DNA of 64,000 bases from Pseudoruegeria aquimaris (GTDB lineage: Bacteria > Pseudomonadota > Alphaproteobacteria > Rhodobacterales > Rhodobacteraceae), in the NCBI RefSeq assembly GCF_900172235.1, contig NZ_FWFQ01000009.1, positions 62,001 to 126,000 on the forward strand, given 5' to 3'. Position numbers and translations under genes: made by a program. Below are positions 1-9,104 of the stretch, in pieces (position 1 is the stretch's first letter; every line of letters starts with the position of its first letter). The notes under the pieces were generated by a model that made no database searches, had not been told where the DNA came from, and saw only the letters and a program-made list of their open reading frames with translations.

Positions 1-165
1 GCGCAGCAGGCGAAACAGCCCGCCGAGCTTCTCGAAGCTGGCCTCAACCCCGGCGACATCCGCTTCCACGCCGCGGAAGGTCACAACCAATGCGCCCGGA
101 TTGGCCGCGAGCACGAGGCCCGGCAGAGCGCCGCTGCCCGCGAGGATCGCCAGACGGCCCGCCAC
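1..165 (-). CDS. lpxI: LpxI-type UDP-2,3-diacylglucosamine pyrophosphatase, N-terminal part (cut by window edge)
   Basis: Only the first 55 codons are in the window. The reading starts at a GTG (163-165), 3 bases after the lpxA stop, and gives a Rossmann-like opening, LAILAGSGALPGLVLAA, which fits the start of LpxI (DUF1009). LpxI hydrolyses UDP-2,3-diacylglucosamine to lipid X in lipid A synthesis and replaces LpxH in alphaproteobacteria. Placement directly behind lpxA in a bamA-ompH-fabZ-lpxA run is the usual order and is the strongest support. The rest of the protein cannot be checked here. Confidence 0.8.
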   Translation of the reverse strand, partial: MAGRLAILAGSGALPGLVLAANPGALVVTFRGVEADVAGVEASFEKLGGLFRLLR

Positions 166-168
166 GGC

Positions 169-966
169 TCAGCCCGGCGTCAGGAAGTGGCGATCGCTCT
201 CGCCAAGGATGAAATCGACGATCTGCTGCACGTAGGCGCTCTCGGTTTCCTCGCCCAGCCGGCGCGCGCGTTCGGCGAAAGCGCCTTCGCCCTGCGCCAG
301 CATCTGGAAGGCCGCCCTGAGCGCGGTGATGTCGGCCCGGGCCACGCCGCGCCGCTTCAGCCCGACGAGGTTGAGCCCGTCCAGCACCCCGCGCGGCCCC
401 TGCACGAGCCCGTAGGGGATCACGTCGTTCGTCACCATCGTGACCGCGCCGATGATCGCGCCCTGCCCGATGCGCACCCATTGGTGGATGCCCGACAGTC
501 CGCCGATGATCACGTCATCCTCGATGATGCAGTGGCCGGCGAGCGCGCTCTGGTTGGCCATCACGAGGCGGTTGCCCACCTGCGCGTCGTGGCCCACGTG
601 GGCGCCGGTCATGAACAGGCAGTCATCGCCCACGCGGGTGATGCCGCCGCCGCCCTCGGTGCCGGTGTTCATCGTCACGCCTTCGCGGATGCGGTTGCGC
701 TTGCCCACGATCAGCTTCGTGTGCTCGCCGGCGAATTTCAGATCCTGCGGGATCTCGCCGATGGTGGCGAAGGGGAAGATCACGGTCTCATCCCCGATCT
801 CGGTATCGCCCGTCACCACGGCATGGCTCTTGAGCACGACGCCGCGCCCGAGGCGCACCTCGGGGCCGACGGTGCAGAAGGGGCCGATCGAACACTCCGG
901 CCCGATCTCGGCGCCTTCTTCCACGAAGGCGCTTGGATGAACGGTGGCGGTGGGATGGATCCCCAT
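169..966 (-). CDS. lpxA: UDP-N-acetylglucosamine acyltransferase LpxA
   Basis: A 265-residue protein of the family's usual length. It opens with MGIHPTATVHPSA and continues as hexapeptide repeats of a left-handed beta-helix, including the segment around HQWVRIGQGAIIG in the middle and a short alpha-helical C-terminal domain. LpxA moves a 3-hydroxyacyl chain from acyl-ACP to UDP-GlcNAc, the first step of lipid A synthesis in the cytoplasm. Only 5 bases separate it from fabZ upstream and 3 from lpxI downstream, so the three are probably co-transcribed and perhaps translationally coupled. Confidence 0.96.
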   Translation of the reverse strand: MGIHPTATVHPSAFVEEGAEIGPECSIGPFCTVGPEVRLGRGVVLKSHAVVTGDTEIGDETVIFPFATIGEIPQDLKFAGEHTKLIVGKRNRIREGVTMNTGTEGGGGITRVGDDCLFMTGAHVGHDAQVGNRLVMANQSALAGHCIIEDDVIIGGLSGIHQWVRIGQGAIIGAVTMVTNDVIPYGLVQGPRGVLDGLNLVGLKRRGVARADITALRAAFQMLAQGEGAFAERARRLGEETESAYVQQIVDFILGESDRHFLTPG

Positions 967-971
967 GGGCC

Positions 972-1430
972 TTATTCCTGCGGCAGATCCATCATCGCGG
1001 TGAACTCGGCCTCGGCGGCCAGTTCCCCTTCCACGAAGGCTTCCCCGCGGAACTTGTAGATCTTGCGGCGCTCCTTGGTGACCTCGACATGCAGTTCCAG
1101 CACGTCGCCCGGCACCACCTTGCGGCGGAACTTGCAGCCGTCGATCGACATGAAATAGACGAGCATGTTCTTGTCGGCGAGGCCGAGATGCGCCCCCACC
1201 ATCACGGCGGCGGTCTGCGCCATCGCCTCGACGATCGTCACGCCCGGCATGATCGGCGCCCCCGGGAAATGGCCCTGGAAATGGGGCTCGTTGAAGGTGA
1301 CGTTCTTGATGCCGACGGCCGATTTGCCGTCCTTGATGTCGCGCACCTTGTCCACCAGCAGGAAGGGGTAGCGGTGCGGGATGATGCGTTGGATCAGGTC
1401 GAGATCGGCGTGGGTCACCGGGTCTGTCAT
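972..1430 (-). CDS. fabZ: 3-hydroxyacyl-ACP dehydratase FabZ
   Basis: A 152-residue hot-dog-fold dehydratase. The segment [19 protein letters not shown] holds the catalytic His, and the Glu of VEAMAQTAA follows, as in FabZ. It dehydrates 3-hydroxyacyl-ACP in fatty acid synthesis and competes with LpxA for the same acyl-ACP substrate, which explains the common lpxA-fabZ pairing. It lies 140 bases downstream of the ompH-like gene and just ahead of lpxA. The start [14 protein letters not shown] looks natural. Confidence 0.96.
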   Translation of the reverse strand: MTDPVTHADLDLIQRIIPHRYPFLLVDKVRDIKDGKSAVGIKNVTFNEPHFQGHFPGAPIMPGVTIVEAMAQTAAVMVGAHLGLADKNMLVYFMSIDGCKFRRKVVPGDVLELHVEVTKERRKIYKFRGEAFVEGELAAEAEFTAMMDLPQE

Positions 1431-1570
1431 GGCGCGTGTTCTCTTTCTTGCTGGCAGGACACCTGGGCGGGCCTGCGGATCGGTGCGCGGGCGGTGCCGC
1501 GGCTTTCTACCGGAGTATCAACTCGATGACGGGCGCACAAGCGCAGGCGGGGCCGGCGGCGCGGGCCGGC

Positions 1571-2275
1571 TCAGTCCTGCGCGCCCTCCTGCCCCGGCGC
1601 CGGGGCCTGGCCTTGCGCATCGGTGCTCCCGCCACCGCTCTCCTGCGCGGCTTCGCCCCCGGGCACGGGGCGCGGCACGGGGGCGGCGTTCTCGGAAGGC
1701 TCCACCGTGCCGTCGCCGATGTCGGCGTTGATCCGGGCCACGGCCTCGCGGGTCACGTCGATCGATTCCGCGCTGAGGAAAACCGAACCGATTTCGAGGA
1801 TGGCCACGGCATTGCGTTCGCGCACGATGTCGGAGAGCGCGGGCAGCGCCCGTTGCAGGAACTGCTGGCGCTCCAGTTCCACCGTGCGGGCGATGTCGCG
1901 GGATTTCTGCTCCTGCAGGGCGCGGGTTTCCTGCACCTTGGTGTCGAAGGCGTCGGCAAGGGCGCGGAAGGCTTCGGGATCCATCTGGGAGCGTTGCCGG
2001 GTGAGTTGCAGCTCCTCCGCCTCCAGCGCGCGCTGGATCACGCTGTTTTCCTCGCTCAGCTCCCGTGCCGCCTCCTCGGCCTCGCGCTGCACGCGCTGGC
2101 CGAAGAGCGAACTGGCGAACAGCGCCTCCTGGTCGATGGTCAGGATCGCGCTGGCCGGCGGCTGGCCGACCGGCACCCCGAGCGATTGCGCCACGGCGGG
2201 GCCAGCGACCGGCGCCAGCAGCGCCAGCGCCACCACCGCCCCGCCCAGCCGGTGCAGCTTCTTCGATCTCTTCAT
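1571..2275 (-). CDS. OmpH/Skp family periplasmic chaperone
   Basis: A 234-residue protein with an N-terminal signal peptide (positively charged MKRSKKLHR, then a hydrophobic run ending AVAQ near residue 29). An OmpH-like body follows, with ILTIDQEALFASSLFG and long charged helices rich in Glu, Arg and Gln (about 60-165), expected to form coiled-coil tentacles. The last 40 residues are a low-complexity Pro/Gly/Glu tail. Skp proteins hold unfolded outer-membrane proteins for the BAM complex. Its ATG overlaps the bamA stop by one base, consistent with coupling to BamA. Confidence 0.88.
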   Translation of the reverse strand: MKRSKKLHRLGGAVVALALLAPVAGPAVAQSLGVPVGQPPASAILTIDQEALFASSLFGQRVQREAEEAARELSEENSVIQRALEAEELQLTRQRSQMDPEAFRALADAFDTKVQETRALQEQKSRDIARTVELERQQFLQRALPALSDIVRERNAVAILEIGSVFLSAESIDVTREAVARINADIGDGTVEPSENAAPVPRPVPGGEAAQESGGGSTDAQGQAPAPGQEGAQD

Positions 2276-4623
2276 CAGAAGGTCGTGGAGATCGTCAGGT
2301 CGAAGGAACGATCCTTGTCATAGACTTCCTTCTTCAGCGCGTGGGTGAAGTTGAAGCGCAGCGGGCCGATGGGCGTATCCCAGAACAGGGCGAAGCCGAT
2401 CACGGCGCGCAGGTTCAGCGAGTCGTCCACGGTGCAATCGGCCACGGTGCAGCCCGTCTGCGGGCCGCCGGCCACGTTGTCGAGGCTCCAGACCGAACCC
2501 ACATCCATGAACAGACCGCCGGTGATACCGTATTCCTCGGGCAGGCCGAGGGGGAAATCCGCCTCGAAACGCGCCAGCGCGAACATGTTGCCGCCGAGGG
2601 CGTCCTCGTTGGCGGCGTTCAGATCCCGCGGGCCGAGCCCGTTGGTGGAGAAGCCGCGCATCCGGTTCAGGAAGAAGCGGTCCGTCGCGCGGGAGGTGCC
2701 CTTCTGCATGTTGATCATGCCGCCTTCGAAGATCGCGCGGACGGTGACTTCCTCGCTGAGGATCTTCGTCTCCGCGCCGGCAAGCGCCTCGGTGCGCAGG
2801 TAGCGGGCGTCGCCGCCGAAGCCCGCGATGTCCTGGCGGAAGCGGAGGACGACGCCGGCGTTCGGGTTCAGCCCGGCGCGGCGGGAATCGTAGGAGTAGG
2901 TGTAGCCGATCGCGGAGCGGTCCAACGAGCCTTCCTCGGCCTTCAGGATGGCGGAGGAGTCGGCGGAGACGTTGGAAAGATCTTCCCGCGACCACTGGTA
3001 GCGCAGGCTCAGACGGCCGTTCTCGCTGATCGGGAAGGTGATGTCGGGCGAGATGCCGAGGCTCAGCGTGTCGTAGAAGGCGTTGTCGTAGTTCGTTTCC
3101 TTGTAGAAGGCGCTCAGGCCGAGCGCCAGATCCCGCCCAAGCAGCGCCGGTTCGGAGAAGCGGAAGGCCGAGGACACGTTGTCGGAGCCACTGCCGACCT
3201 GAAGCGAGAAGAACTGCCCGCGCCCGAGGAAGTTGCTTTCGGAGAAGCCCAGCGTCAGGCCAAGACCGGAGTCGATGCCGTAGCTGGCGCCCAGCGTCAG
3301 CGAGCCGGTGGGCTGCTCCACAACGTCCACGTCCACGATCACGCGGTCGGAGGCGGTGCCTTCGCGGGTGTTCACCTCGGCTTCCTCGAAGAACCCGAGC
3401 GCGCGGATGCGCTCGGCGCTCTCGCGGATCTCGCGCGGGTTGAAGGGATCGCCCTCCACCGTCTTGAACTGGCGGCGGATCACGCGGTCCAGCGTGGTGG
3501 TGTTGCCCTCGATGTCGATCCGCTCGACGAAGATCCGCGGGCCGCGCACCAGCGCTAGCTCGATGTCCAGCGTCAGATCCCGATCGTTGCGGGTGATGCG
3601 CGGATCGACGCGGATGAAGTTCAGCCCGTCCTGAAGCGCCTTGTTCTCAAGGCGGCGGACGCTGTTGTCCACGCGGGTGGGTGAATAGGTCTGACCGGTG
3701 CGCAGCTTGTTGGCACCGACGAATGCGGCGGCGTCCACCTCCGGCAGATCCGAAACCACGGTCACCTCGCCGATCTTGAAGCTCTGGCCCTCGCGGATGT
3801 TGAAGGTCACGAAGTAGCCGTCGCGCTCGCGGGAGACCTCGCTGGTGACGGAAAGCACCTGGAAATCGACGAAACCGCGGGACTGGTAGAAATCGGTCAG
3901 CAGCTGCTTGTCCACTTCGAGCCGGTCCTGCACGAAGCTGTCGGCACGGATGAAGCGGCGCAGGTAGCCGGCCTGCTTGGTTTCCAGAACCCGGCGCAGG
4001 CGGCGATCGGAGAAGGCGCGGTTGCCCACGAAGGACAGGCGCTCGATCTCGGAGACGCCCCCTTCGGCGATCTCGAAGACGACATCCACGCGGTTGTCGG
4101 AGCGCTTGATGATCTTGGGCGTCACGGAGGCGGCGGAGCGGCCGGCGATGTTGTAGGCCTGGGCCAGAAGCTGGGCGTCGGCTTCAACGGTGGCGGGGCT
4201 GTAGACGCGGCGCGGCTGCGAGGAGACGACGTTGAGCAGATCTTCGTCCTTCAAGCGCTTGTTGCCCTCGATGGAGATCCGGTTGATCGTGGGATACTCC
4301 TCCACCTCGATGTAGAGCGTGCCGCCGCGCGGCTCGATCACCACGGTTTCGAACAGGCCGGAGGCGAGGATGCGCTGGTAGGCGTCGTTCAGCTGCGCCA
4401 CGTCGACCGGCTGGCCGGCGGCGATTCCCGCGTAGGTCTGGATGGTGGCGCTCTCGATGCGCTGGTTGCCTTCCACCTGGATGGTGTTGAACTGGTAGGT
4501 CTGGGCGCTGGCGCCCCCCGGAACCAGAAGGAAAACAAACATAAAAATCGTGAATACGAACGCTGCTGCCTGGCGCGTCGCAGTTGCAAATCGACCGATG
4601 CGGCCGGATGTGGCGCTGCCCAT
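2275..4623 (-). CDS. bamA: Outer membrane protein assembly factor BamA
   Basis: About 782 residues from the ATG at 4623, which follows a GAGG. A GTG at 4653 in the same frame would add 10 residues. A signal peptide ends at GGASAQ. Then come repeated POTRA domains (first one IQVEGNQRIES; others near IEGNKRLKDEDL and FVGNRAFSDRRLRR) over about 400 residues, and a C-terminal beta-barrel ending in Phe, as expected for an outer-membrane protein. The barrel contains NRMRGFSTNGLG, matching the conserved (V/I)RG(F/Y) loop motif. BamA inserts beta-barrel proteins into the outer membrane. It is first in the ompH-fabZ-lpxA run and is separated from rseP by a terminator. Confidence 0.95.
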   Translation of the reverse strand: MGSATSGRIGRFATATRQAAAFVFTIFMFVFLLVPGGASAQTYQFNTIQVEGNQRIESATIQTYAGIAAGQPVDVAQLNDAYQRILASGLFETVVIEPRGGTLYIEVEEYPTINRISIEGNKRLKDEDLLNVVSSQPRRVYSPATVEADAQLLAQAYNIAGRSAASVTPKIIKRSDNRVDVVFEIAEGGVSEIERLSFVGNRAFSDRRLRRVLETKQAGYLRRFIRADSFVQDRLEVDKQLLTDFYQSRGFVDFQVLSVTSEVSRERDGYFVTFNIREGQSFKIGEVTVVSDLPEVDAAAFVGANKLRTGQTYSPTRVDNSVRRLENKALQDGLNFIRVDPRITRNDRDLTLDIELALVRGPRIFVERIDIEGNTTTLDRVIRRQFKTVEGDPFNPREIRESAERIRALGFFEEAEVNTREGTASDRVIVDVDVVEQPTGSLTLGASYGIDSGLGLTLGFSESNFLGRGQFFSLQVGSGSDNVSSAFRFSEPALLGRDLALGLSAFYKETNYDNAFYDTLSLGISPDITFPISENGRLSLRYQWSREDLSNVSADSSAILKAEEGSLDRSAIGYTYSYDSRRAGLNPNAGVVLRFRQDIAGFGGDARYLRTEALAGAETKILSEEVTVRAIFEGGMINMQKGTSRATDRFFLNRMRGFSTNGLGPRDLNAANEDALGGNMFALARFEADFPLGLPEEYGITGGLFMDVGSVWSLDNVAGGPQTGCTVADCTVDDSLNLRAVIGFALFWDTPIGPLRFNFTHALKKEVYDKDRSFDLTISTTF

Positions 4624-4697
4624 TTTCCTCGTTCCGTTTTTTTGATCCCTCACCCAACGGATTAATGGCTCGGGGGCCTTATGTCAAAAGGCAGAAA

Positions 4698-4725
4698 ACC
4701 CCCGCGGCGGATTTCGCCCGGGGGT
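4698..4725 (-). terminator. Rho-independent terminator upstream of bamA
   Basis: On the minus strand, arms ACCCCCG and CGGGGGT bracket a GC-rich inner part that can pair further (GGCG with CGCC), and the right arm runs directly into TTTTC. It would stop transcripts arriving from rseP and the small ORF, so bamA needs its own promoter in 4654-4697. Confidence 0.7.
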
Positions 4726-4786
4726 CGAGGAAAGCGGTGTGACGCCGGGGCGCGGCCTGCGTGCCCGCGCCGGAAACCGCGCGGGT

Positions 4787-4927
4787 TCAGTGGGCCGGGA
4801 AAGCCAGCGATCCGAGGTAGGCGCCCGCAAAGAGCGCCAGCGCGATCGTCGCCGGGTAGAGAATGCGATCCCAGTTGAGGTTCAGGATCAGGGCAAGCCC
4901 CCGATATCCCTCACGCACGGTGTCCAT
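4787..4927 (-). CDS. Small single-pass membrane protein, 46 residues
   Basis: A short ORF between rseP and bamA. The ATG at 4927 follows GGAGG with a normal 5-base gap, and the ORF ends in TGA at 4787-4789. The peptide begins MDTVREGYRGLALILNLNWD and then has a hydrophobic helix (about residues 22-43, ILYPATIALALFAGAYLG), so it should be a one-pass inner-membrane protein with a short cytoplasmic amphipathic start. Function is unknown to me. Its place between the RseP protease and BamA suggests an envelope role, but that is inference. The good ribosome site and clean membrane segment argue for a real gene. Confidence 0.65.
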   Translation of the reverse strand: MDTVREGYRGLALILNLNWDRILYPATIALALFAGAYLGSLAFPAH

Positions 4928-5032
4928 GACAGCCTCCAGTCAGCCGTTTTCGTTTTCGTTCGCCTTCAGCTTAACAACGGAATGTGGCACCAATGGGGCA
5001 GACCGCCCCGCAGCCCCAAGCGCCGCCCCCTG

Positions 5033-6379
5033 TCAGGGGCAGAACAGATCGTTGGACAGGGCGAAGAGCATCAGGCTCAGCATGATCGCAAGCCCCGCCA
5101 TCATCATCACGCGCAATGCCTTCTCGCTGGGCGCGCGCCCGGAGACGGCCTCGTAGGCGAAGAACACGAGGTGCCCGCCGTCGAGAATGGGAATCGGGAA
5201 GAGGTTGAGCAGGCCGACCGCGGTGGAGAGCACCGCGATGAAGAAGATGAAGCTGTTGAGCCCCTGGCTGGCCGCGGCACCGGACGTCTCGGCGATGCCG
5301 ATGGGGCCGGAGAGGTTGCAACTGCTGATCGCGCCGGTGATGACGTGGTAGAGCCCGGAGAGCGAGGAGCGGATGATGAAACCGGTCTGGGCCACGCCGT
5401 AGTCCAGCGAGGAGATCACCCCCCGCCCCACCGATTGCGGCTCGAAGAACAGCCCGCCCGTGATGCCGATCAGCCAGCGGGTCTCGAAGCCGCCTTCCGC
5501 GAGCGGCAGGTCCACGCGCTTGGGTGCCATCGTCAGCTTGAGTTCCTCGCCCGCGCGCCAGATCGTCAGCGTCACCGGCGAGCCGTCGGAGTCGCCCACG
5601 TAGCTGCGCAGTTGCTCGAAGGCGAAGACGGGCTGCCCGTCCACGGCGGTGATCACGTCGCCGGGCAGAACCCCGGCCGCTTCCGCAGCGGAGCCCGGCT
5701 GCACGGCCACGGCATGCGAGGGATAGGGATAGGGGCCGGTCACCGTCAGCCCCGCGCCGTCACGGCGGATGTCATAGGCCATCTCGGGCTTGAGCGGCAG
5801 GCCCTCCACCACGTCGCGGAACTCGGCGAGCGCGCCGAAGGGCCGGCCTTCGATGGCGAGGATCTCGTCGCCCGGTTCGAAGGCGCCCTCGGCCACCGGG
5901 TGCGGCAGAAGCTGCTGCACCGTGAGCGGCTCGCGCACCTGCCCCTGCCAGAGCGCCAGCCCGGCGAAGACGATGATCGACAGCACGAAATTGAAGATCG
6001 GCCCGGCCGCAACCGTGGCCGCCCGCGCCCAGAGCGGCGCGCCGTGCATGGTGTGGCGCAGGGCCTCGGCGTCCTCGCCCAACTCGGCCATGGCCGCCTT
6101 GTCGACCCCGGCCGAGGCCGCGTCCGCATCGCCGAGGAACTTCACGAACCCGCCGAGCGGCAGCGCGGCGATCTGCCAGCGCGTGCCGCGCTTGTCCATC
6201 CGCGACCAGATCACCGGCCCGAAGCCGATCGAGAACACTTCGGCGTGGATGCCGCTCCAGCGCCCCACGATGTAGTGGCCGTATTCATGGATGGCCACGA
6301 TCACCGACAGCGCGATGACGAAGGCGGCGAGCGTGAAGATGATGTTGCCGAAAGACGGGATCAGGCCGAGAATATCCAC
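5033..6379 (-). CDS. rseP: RseP-type site-2 intramembrane zinc metalloprotease
   Basis: A 448-residue membrane protein starting at a GTG (6379) with AAGGA upstream. The first membrane helix carries the zinc site HEYGH (AIHEYGHYIVGRWSG, about residue 31). A PDZ-like region lies at about 195-290 (AAEAAGVLPGDVITAVDG), and the C-terminal membrane part has the third ligand motif NLFPIPILDGGHL. The family cleaves membrane-anchored anti-sigma factors and leftover signal peptides. It sits 9 bases downstream of dxr at the end of the pyrH-frr-uppS-cdsA-dxr run. Confidence 0.95.
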   Translation of the reverse strand: MDILGLIPSFGNIIFTLAAFVIALSVIVAIHEYGHYIVGRWSGIHAEVFSIGFGPVIWSRMDKRGTRWQIAALPLGGFVKFLGDADAASAGVDKAAMAELGEDAEALRHTMHGAPLWARAATVAAGPIFNFVLSIIVFAGLALWQGQVREPLTVQQLLPHPVAEGAFEPGDEILAIEGRPFGALAEFRDVVEGLPLKPEMAYDIRRDGAGLTVTGPYPYPSHAVAVQPGSAAEAAGVLPGDVITAVDGQPVFAFEQLRSYVGDSDGSPVTLTIWRAGEELKLTMAPKRVDLPLAEGGFETRWLIGITGGLFFEPQSVGRGVISSLDYGVAQTGFIIRSSLSGLYHVITGAISSCNLSGPIGIAETSGAAASQGLNSFIFFIAVLSTAVGLLNLFPIPILDGGHLVFFAYEAVSGRAPSEKALRVMMMAGLAIMLSLMLFALSNDLFCP

Positions 6380-6388
6380 TGTTGTTCC

Positions 6389-7564
6389 TTATGCGACCGC
6401 CCGGGCGATCGTTTCTGCTGCCGTTTGACGAGCGAGATGGTCCGCTGCCCGCACGTTATCAAGGCTGATCACGGCATTCTCAAGATCTTCGCGGGCCGAA
6501 ACTGCGTCGAGCACCCGCTCCACGACCTCCGCCATCTGCAGGAACCCGATCCGGTTCTCGATGAAGGCGGTGAGCGCCTCTTCCTTCGCGGCGTTGAAGA
6601 CAGCACCGCTCAGGCCGCCCTGCTCCATCACCCGCCGCGCCAGAGCCAGCGCCGGGTAGCGGGCGGCTTCCGGCGCGCGGAAGGTGAACCGGCCGATGGC
6701 GGCCAGGTCCAGCCGCTCCACGGGCACCGGGCCGCGGTCGGGCCAGTGCAGCGCGTAGCCGATGGCGTGGCGCATGTCGGGCGGGCCAACGTGGGCCATC
6801 AGCCCGCCGTCGCAGAAGCCCACGAGCGCGTGCACCAGCGATTCCGGGTGGACGAGCGCTTCGATCTTCTCCGGAGCGATGCCGAAAAACTCTTTTGCCT
6901 CAATCAGTTCCAGCGCCTTGTTGAACATGGAAGCGGAATCGATCGTAATACGCTGCCCCATGTCCCAGTTGGGGTGGGAGGAGGCCTGCGCCACCGTCGC
7001 GGTGGCCAGTTTCTCCAGCGGCCAGTCCCGGAAGGCGCCGCCGGAGGCGGTGATGATGAGCCGCTCCACGCGGGCGACGTCTTCGCCCACCAGCGCCTGG
7101 AACACGGCGGAATGCTCGCTGTCCACCGGCAGGATGGTGCTGCCGGCCGCGCGCGCGGTCTCGATCAGCAGCGGGCCGGCGCAGACGAGGCTTTCCTTGT
7201 TGGCCAGCGCCAGCGTCGCGCCCGTCTTCGCGGCCTCGAGGCCGGGCTCGAGCCCGGCGGCGCCGACGATGGCGCTCATCACCCAGTCCGCCGGGCGCGC
7301 CGCCGCCTCGCGCAGTGCCTCGGGGCCGGCGGCGGCCTCCACGCCGCTGCCTGCGAGAGCGTCGCGCAGCGCGTCCAGTTTCTCGGGATAGGCGGTGACG
7401 GCGATCTCGGCATTGAAGCGGCGGGCATCGGCGGCGAGCCGCGCGATGTTGGCGCCGCCCGTCAGGGCCACCACGTCATAGCTGCCGCGCGGCGCGCGCG
7501 CCACCAGATCAAGCGTGTTCCGACCGATCGAGCCGGTTGCACCGAAAACGGAAATGCGTCGCAT
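6389..7564 (-). CDS. dxr: 1-deoxy-D-xylulose 5-phosphate reductoisomerase
   Basis: 391 residues from MRRISVFGATGSIG, where GATGSIG is the NADPH-binding loop. Further marks are the substrate region VDSEHSAVFQ and the ASGGAFRDWP loop. Dxr makes 2-C-methyl-D-erythritol 4-phosphate, the committed step of the MEP isoprenoid pathway. The reading frame stays open well upstream, but the ATG at 7564 overlaps the cdsA stop by one base and gives the normal protein length. Isoprenoid supply here feeds UppS two genes upstream. Confidence 0.96.
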   Translation of the reverse strand: MRRISVFGATGSIGRNTLDLVARAPRGSYDVVALTGGANIARLAADARRFNAEIAVTAYPEKLDALRDALAGSGVEAAAGPEALREAAARPADWVMSAIVGAAGLEPGLEAAKTGATLALANKESLVCAGPLLIETARAAGSTILPVDSEHSAVFQALVGEDVARVERLIITASGGAFRDWPLEKLATATVAQASSHPNWDMGQRITIDSASMFNKALELIEAKEFFGIAPEKIEALVHPESLVHALVGFCDGGLMAHVGPPDMRHAIGYALHWPDRGPVPVERLDLAAIGRFTFRAPEAARYPALALARRVMEQGGLSGAVFNAAKEEALTAFIENRIGFLQMAEVVERVLDAVSAREDLENAVISLDNVRAADHLARQTAAETIARAVA

Positions 7565-8355
7565 CAGGGGCTGACCTGGGGAACGGAAACGAAGAGGGAA
7601 ATCAAGAGCATGAAGAGCGTGGCGCCGAGGATCGCGTCGAAGCGGTCGAACAGGCCGCCGTGGCCGGGGATCAGGTTGGAGGAATCCTTCACGCCGAGCC
7701 GCCGCTTCACGGCGCTTTCGGCGATGTCGCCCATCTGCCCGGCGAAAGAGACGAGCATCGACAGCAGCACGAGGCCGGGGCCGGCCGGCGTCAGCAGGCT
7801 GAACACGAAGCCGACGGCGCCCGCCGCCAGCCAGCCCGCCGCGGTGCCCGACCATGTTTTCTTCGGGCTCACGGCCGGCCAGAACTTCGGACCGCCGAGG
7901 GATTTGCCGGCGAAATAGCCGAAGACGTCGGTGGCGATCACCACCAGCAGCAGCCAGAGGATGATCCCCGGCCCCGAGGCATCGCGGAAATGGGAAAGCC
8001 CGAAGGTCGCCAGCCCGATGGCCAGCGCGAAGGCGGCGAAGACGGCCCGGTTGCGCGGCAGGCGCCAGCCGCCGAGCACGGAAGGAAGCAGCAGCATCGC
8101 GAGGCCCGTTCCGCCCGGCGCAAGCCGCGCCAGCAGCACGGCGAGCGCGGCCGCCGCGGCCAGCGCCAGCGCCAGCCCCTTCTCCTGCGGCGCGATCATG
8201 CGCGAAAGCTCCCACACCATCCCTGCGCCGATCAGGGCGCAGAGGATCAGGAAGGGCAACCCGCCCAGCGCCACCGCCAGCGCACCCACCGCCAGCATCA
8301 CCGCCGCCGACATCAGCCGCGGTGCGAGATCGTCCCAGCGCGACAGGCTGCTCAT
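7564..8355 (-). CDS. cdsA: Phosphatidate cytidylyltransferase CdsA
   Basis: A 263-residue protein with about seven or eight hydrophobic segments. It ends with the family signature region: VFGYFAGKSLGGPKF, then SPKKTWSGTAAGW and a late segment with KDSSNLIPGHGGLFDRFDAI. It forms CDP-diacylglycerol for phospholipid synthesis in the inner membrane. It overlaps uppS by 4 bases (ATGA) and dxr by 1 base, so the three are likely translated in series. Confidence 0.95.
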   Translation of the reverse strand: MSSLSRWDDLAPRLMSAAVMLAVGALAVALGGLPFLILCALIGAGMVWELSRMIAPQEKGLALALAAAAALAVLLARLAPGGTGLAMLLLPSVLGGWRLPRNRAVFAAFALAIGLATFGLSHFRDASGPGIILWLLLVVIATDVFGYFAGKSLGGPKFWPAVSPKKTWSGTAAGWLAAGAVGFVFSLLTPAGPGLVLLSMLVSFAGQMGDIAESAVKRRLGVKDSSNLIPGHGGLFDRFDAILGATLFMLLISLFVSVPQVSP

Positions 8356-9071
8356 GCCTTGACGCCTCCGAAGCGGCGCTCGCGGCTGCCGAAACCGGCC
8401 AGCACCTCGGCGAAGACCGCCTCGCTGAAATCGGGCCAGAGCGTATCGATGAACTCGTATTCCGAATAGGCCGACTGCCAGAGCAGGAAGTTGGAGATCC
8501 GGGCCTCGCCGCTGGTGCGGATCACCAGGTCCGGATCGGGAAGAACGCAGGTATCAAGGAACCTTGGCAGCGTTTCTTCATCCACGTCTTCGGGCTTCAG
8601 CCGCCCGGCGGCCACCTCTTCGGCAAGCCGCTGGGTGGCGCGCGCCACCTCGTCGCGGCCGCCGTAGTTCAGCGCGATGGTGAGATGGGTCTTGTCGTTG
8701 TCCTCGGTGAGCGCTTCCAGCTCGTCCATCAGGTCGCGCAGCTTCTTGTCCAGCTTGATGCGATCGCCGATGAAGCGCACCCGGACCCCCTGCCGCTTCA
8801 GCTCGCGCGCCTCCTTGCGGATATACATCCTGAAGAGCGACATCAGCCCCGCGACCTCGGTTTGGGTGCGTTTCCAGTTCTCCGTGGAGAAGCCGAAGAT
8901 CGTCAGATATTTGACACCGTACTTCGGGCAGGCCTCCACGATCTCGCGCACCCGTTTGGCGCCCGCGTGATGGCCGAAAAGGCGGGGCTTGCCCCGCTGC
9001 TTCGCCCAGCGCCCGTTGCCATCCATGATGATGGCGACATGGGTCGCTCTTCCCGCCGAATCCGATGTCAA
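8352..9071 (-). CDS. uppS: Isoprenyl transferase (undecaprenyl diphosphate synthase)
   Basis: 239 residues. The start is a TTG at 9071, supported by AAGGAAG six bases upstream; no ATG lies between it and the first motif. Conserved blocks are IIMDGNGRWAKQRGKPRLFG (catalytic Asp), FGFSTENWKR, IALNYGGRDEVARA and a C-terminal DLVIRTSGEARISNFLLWQ. It condenses isopentenyl units onto farnesyl diphosphate to make the carrier lipid for peptidoglycan and LPS. The next gene, cdsA, overlaps its stop by 4 bases. Confidence 0.96.
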   Translation of the reverse strand: MTSDSAGRATHVAIIMDGNGRWAKQRGKPRLFGHHAGAKRVREIVEACPKYGVKYLTIFGFSTENWKRTQTEVAGLMSLFRMYIRKEARELKRQGVRVRFIGDRIKLDKKLRDLMDELEALTEDNDKTHLTIALNYGGRDEVARATQRLAEEVAAGRLKPEDVDEETLPRFLDTCVLPDPDLVIRTSGEARISNFLLWQSAYSEYEFIDTLWPDFSEAVFAEVLAGFGSRERRFGGVKA

Positions 9072-9104
9072 AATATCTTCCTTTCAAATCAGATCACGCA
9101 GGCC

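Noticed and set aside
4739-7918. A 1059-codon open frame on the plus strand over rseP and dxr
   Set aside because: It is opposite to genes with full catalytic motifs, and its translation is Arg/His/Gly-rich without any domain; a GC-driven shadow frame.
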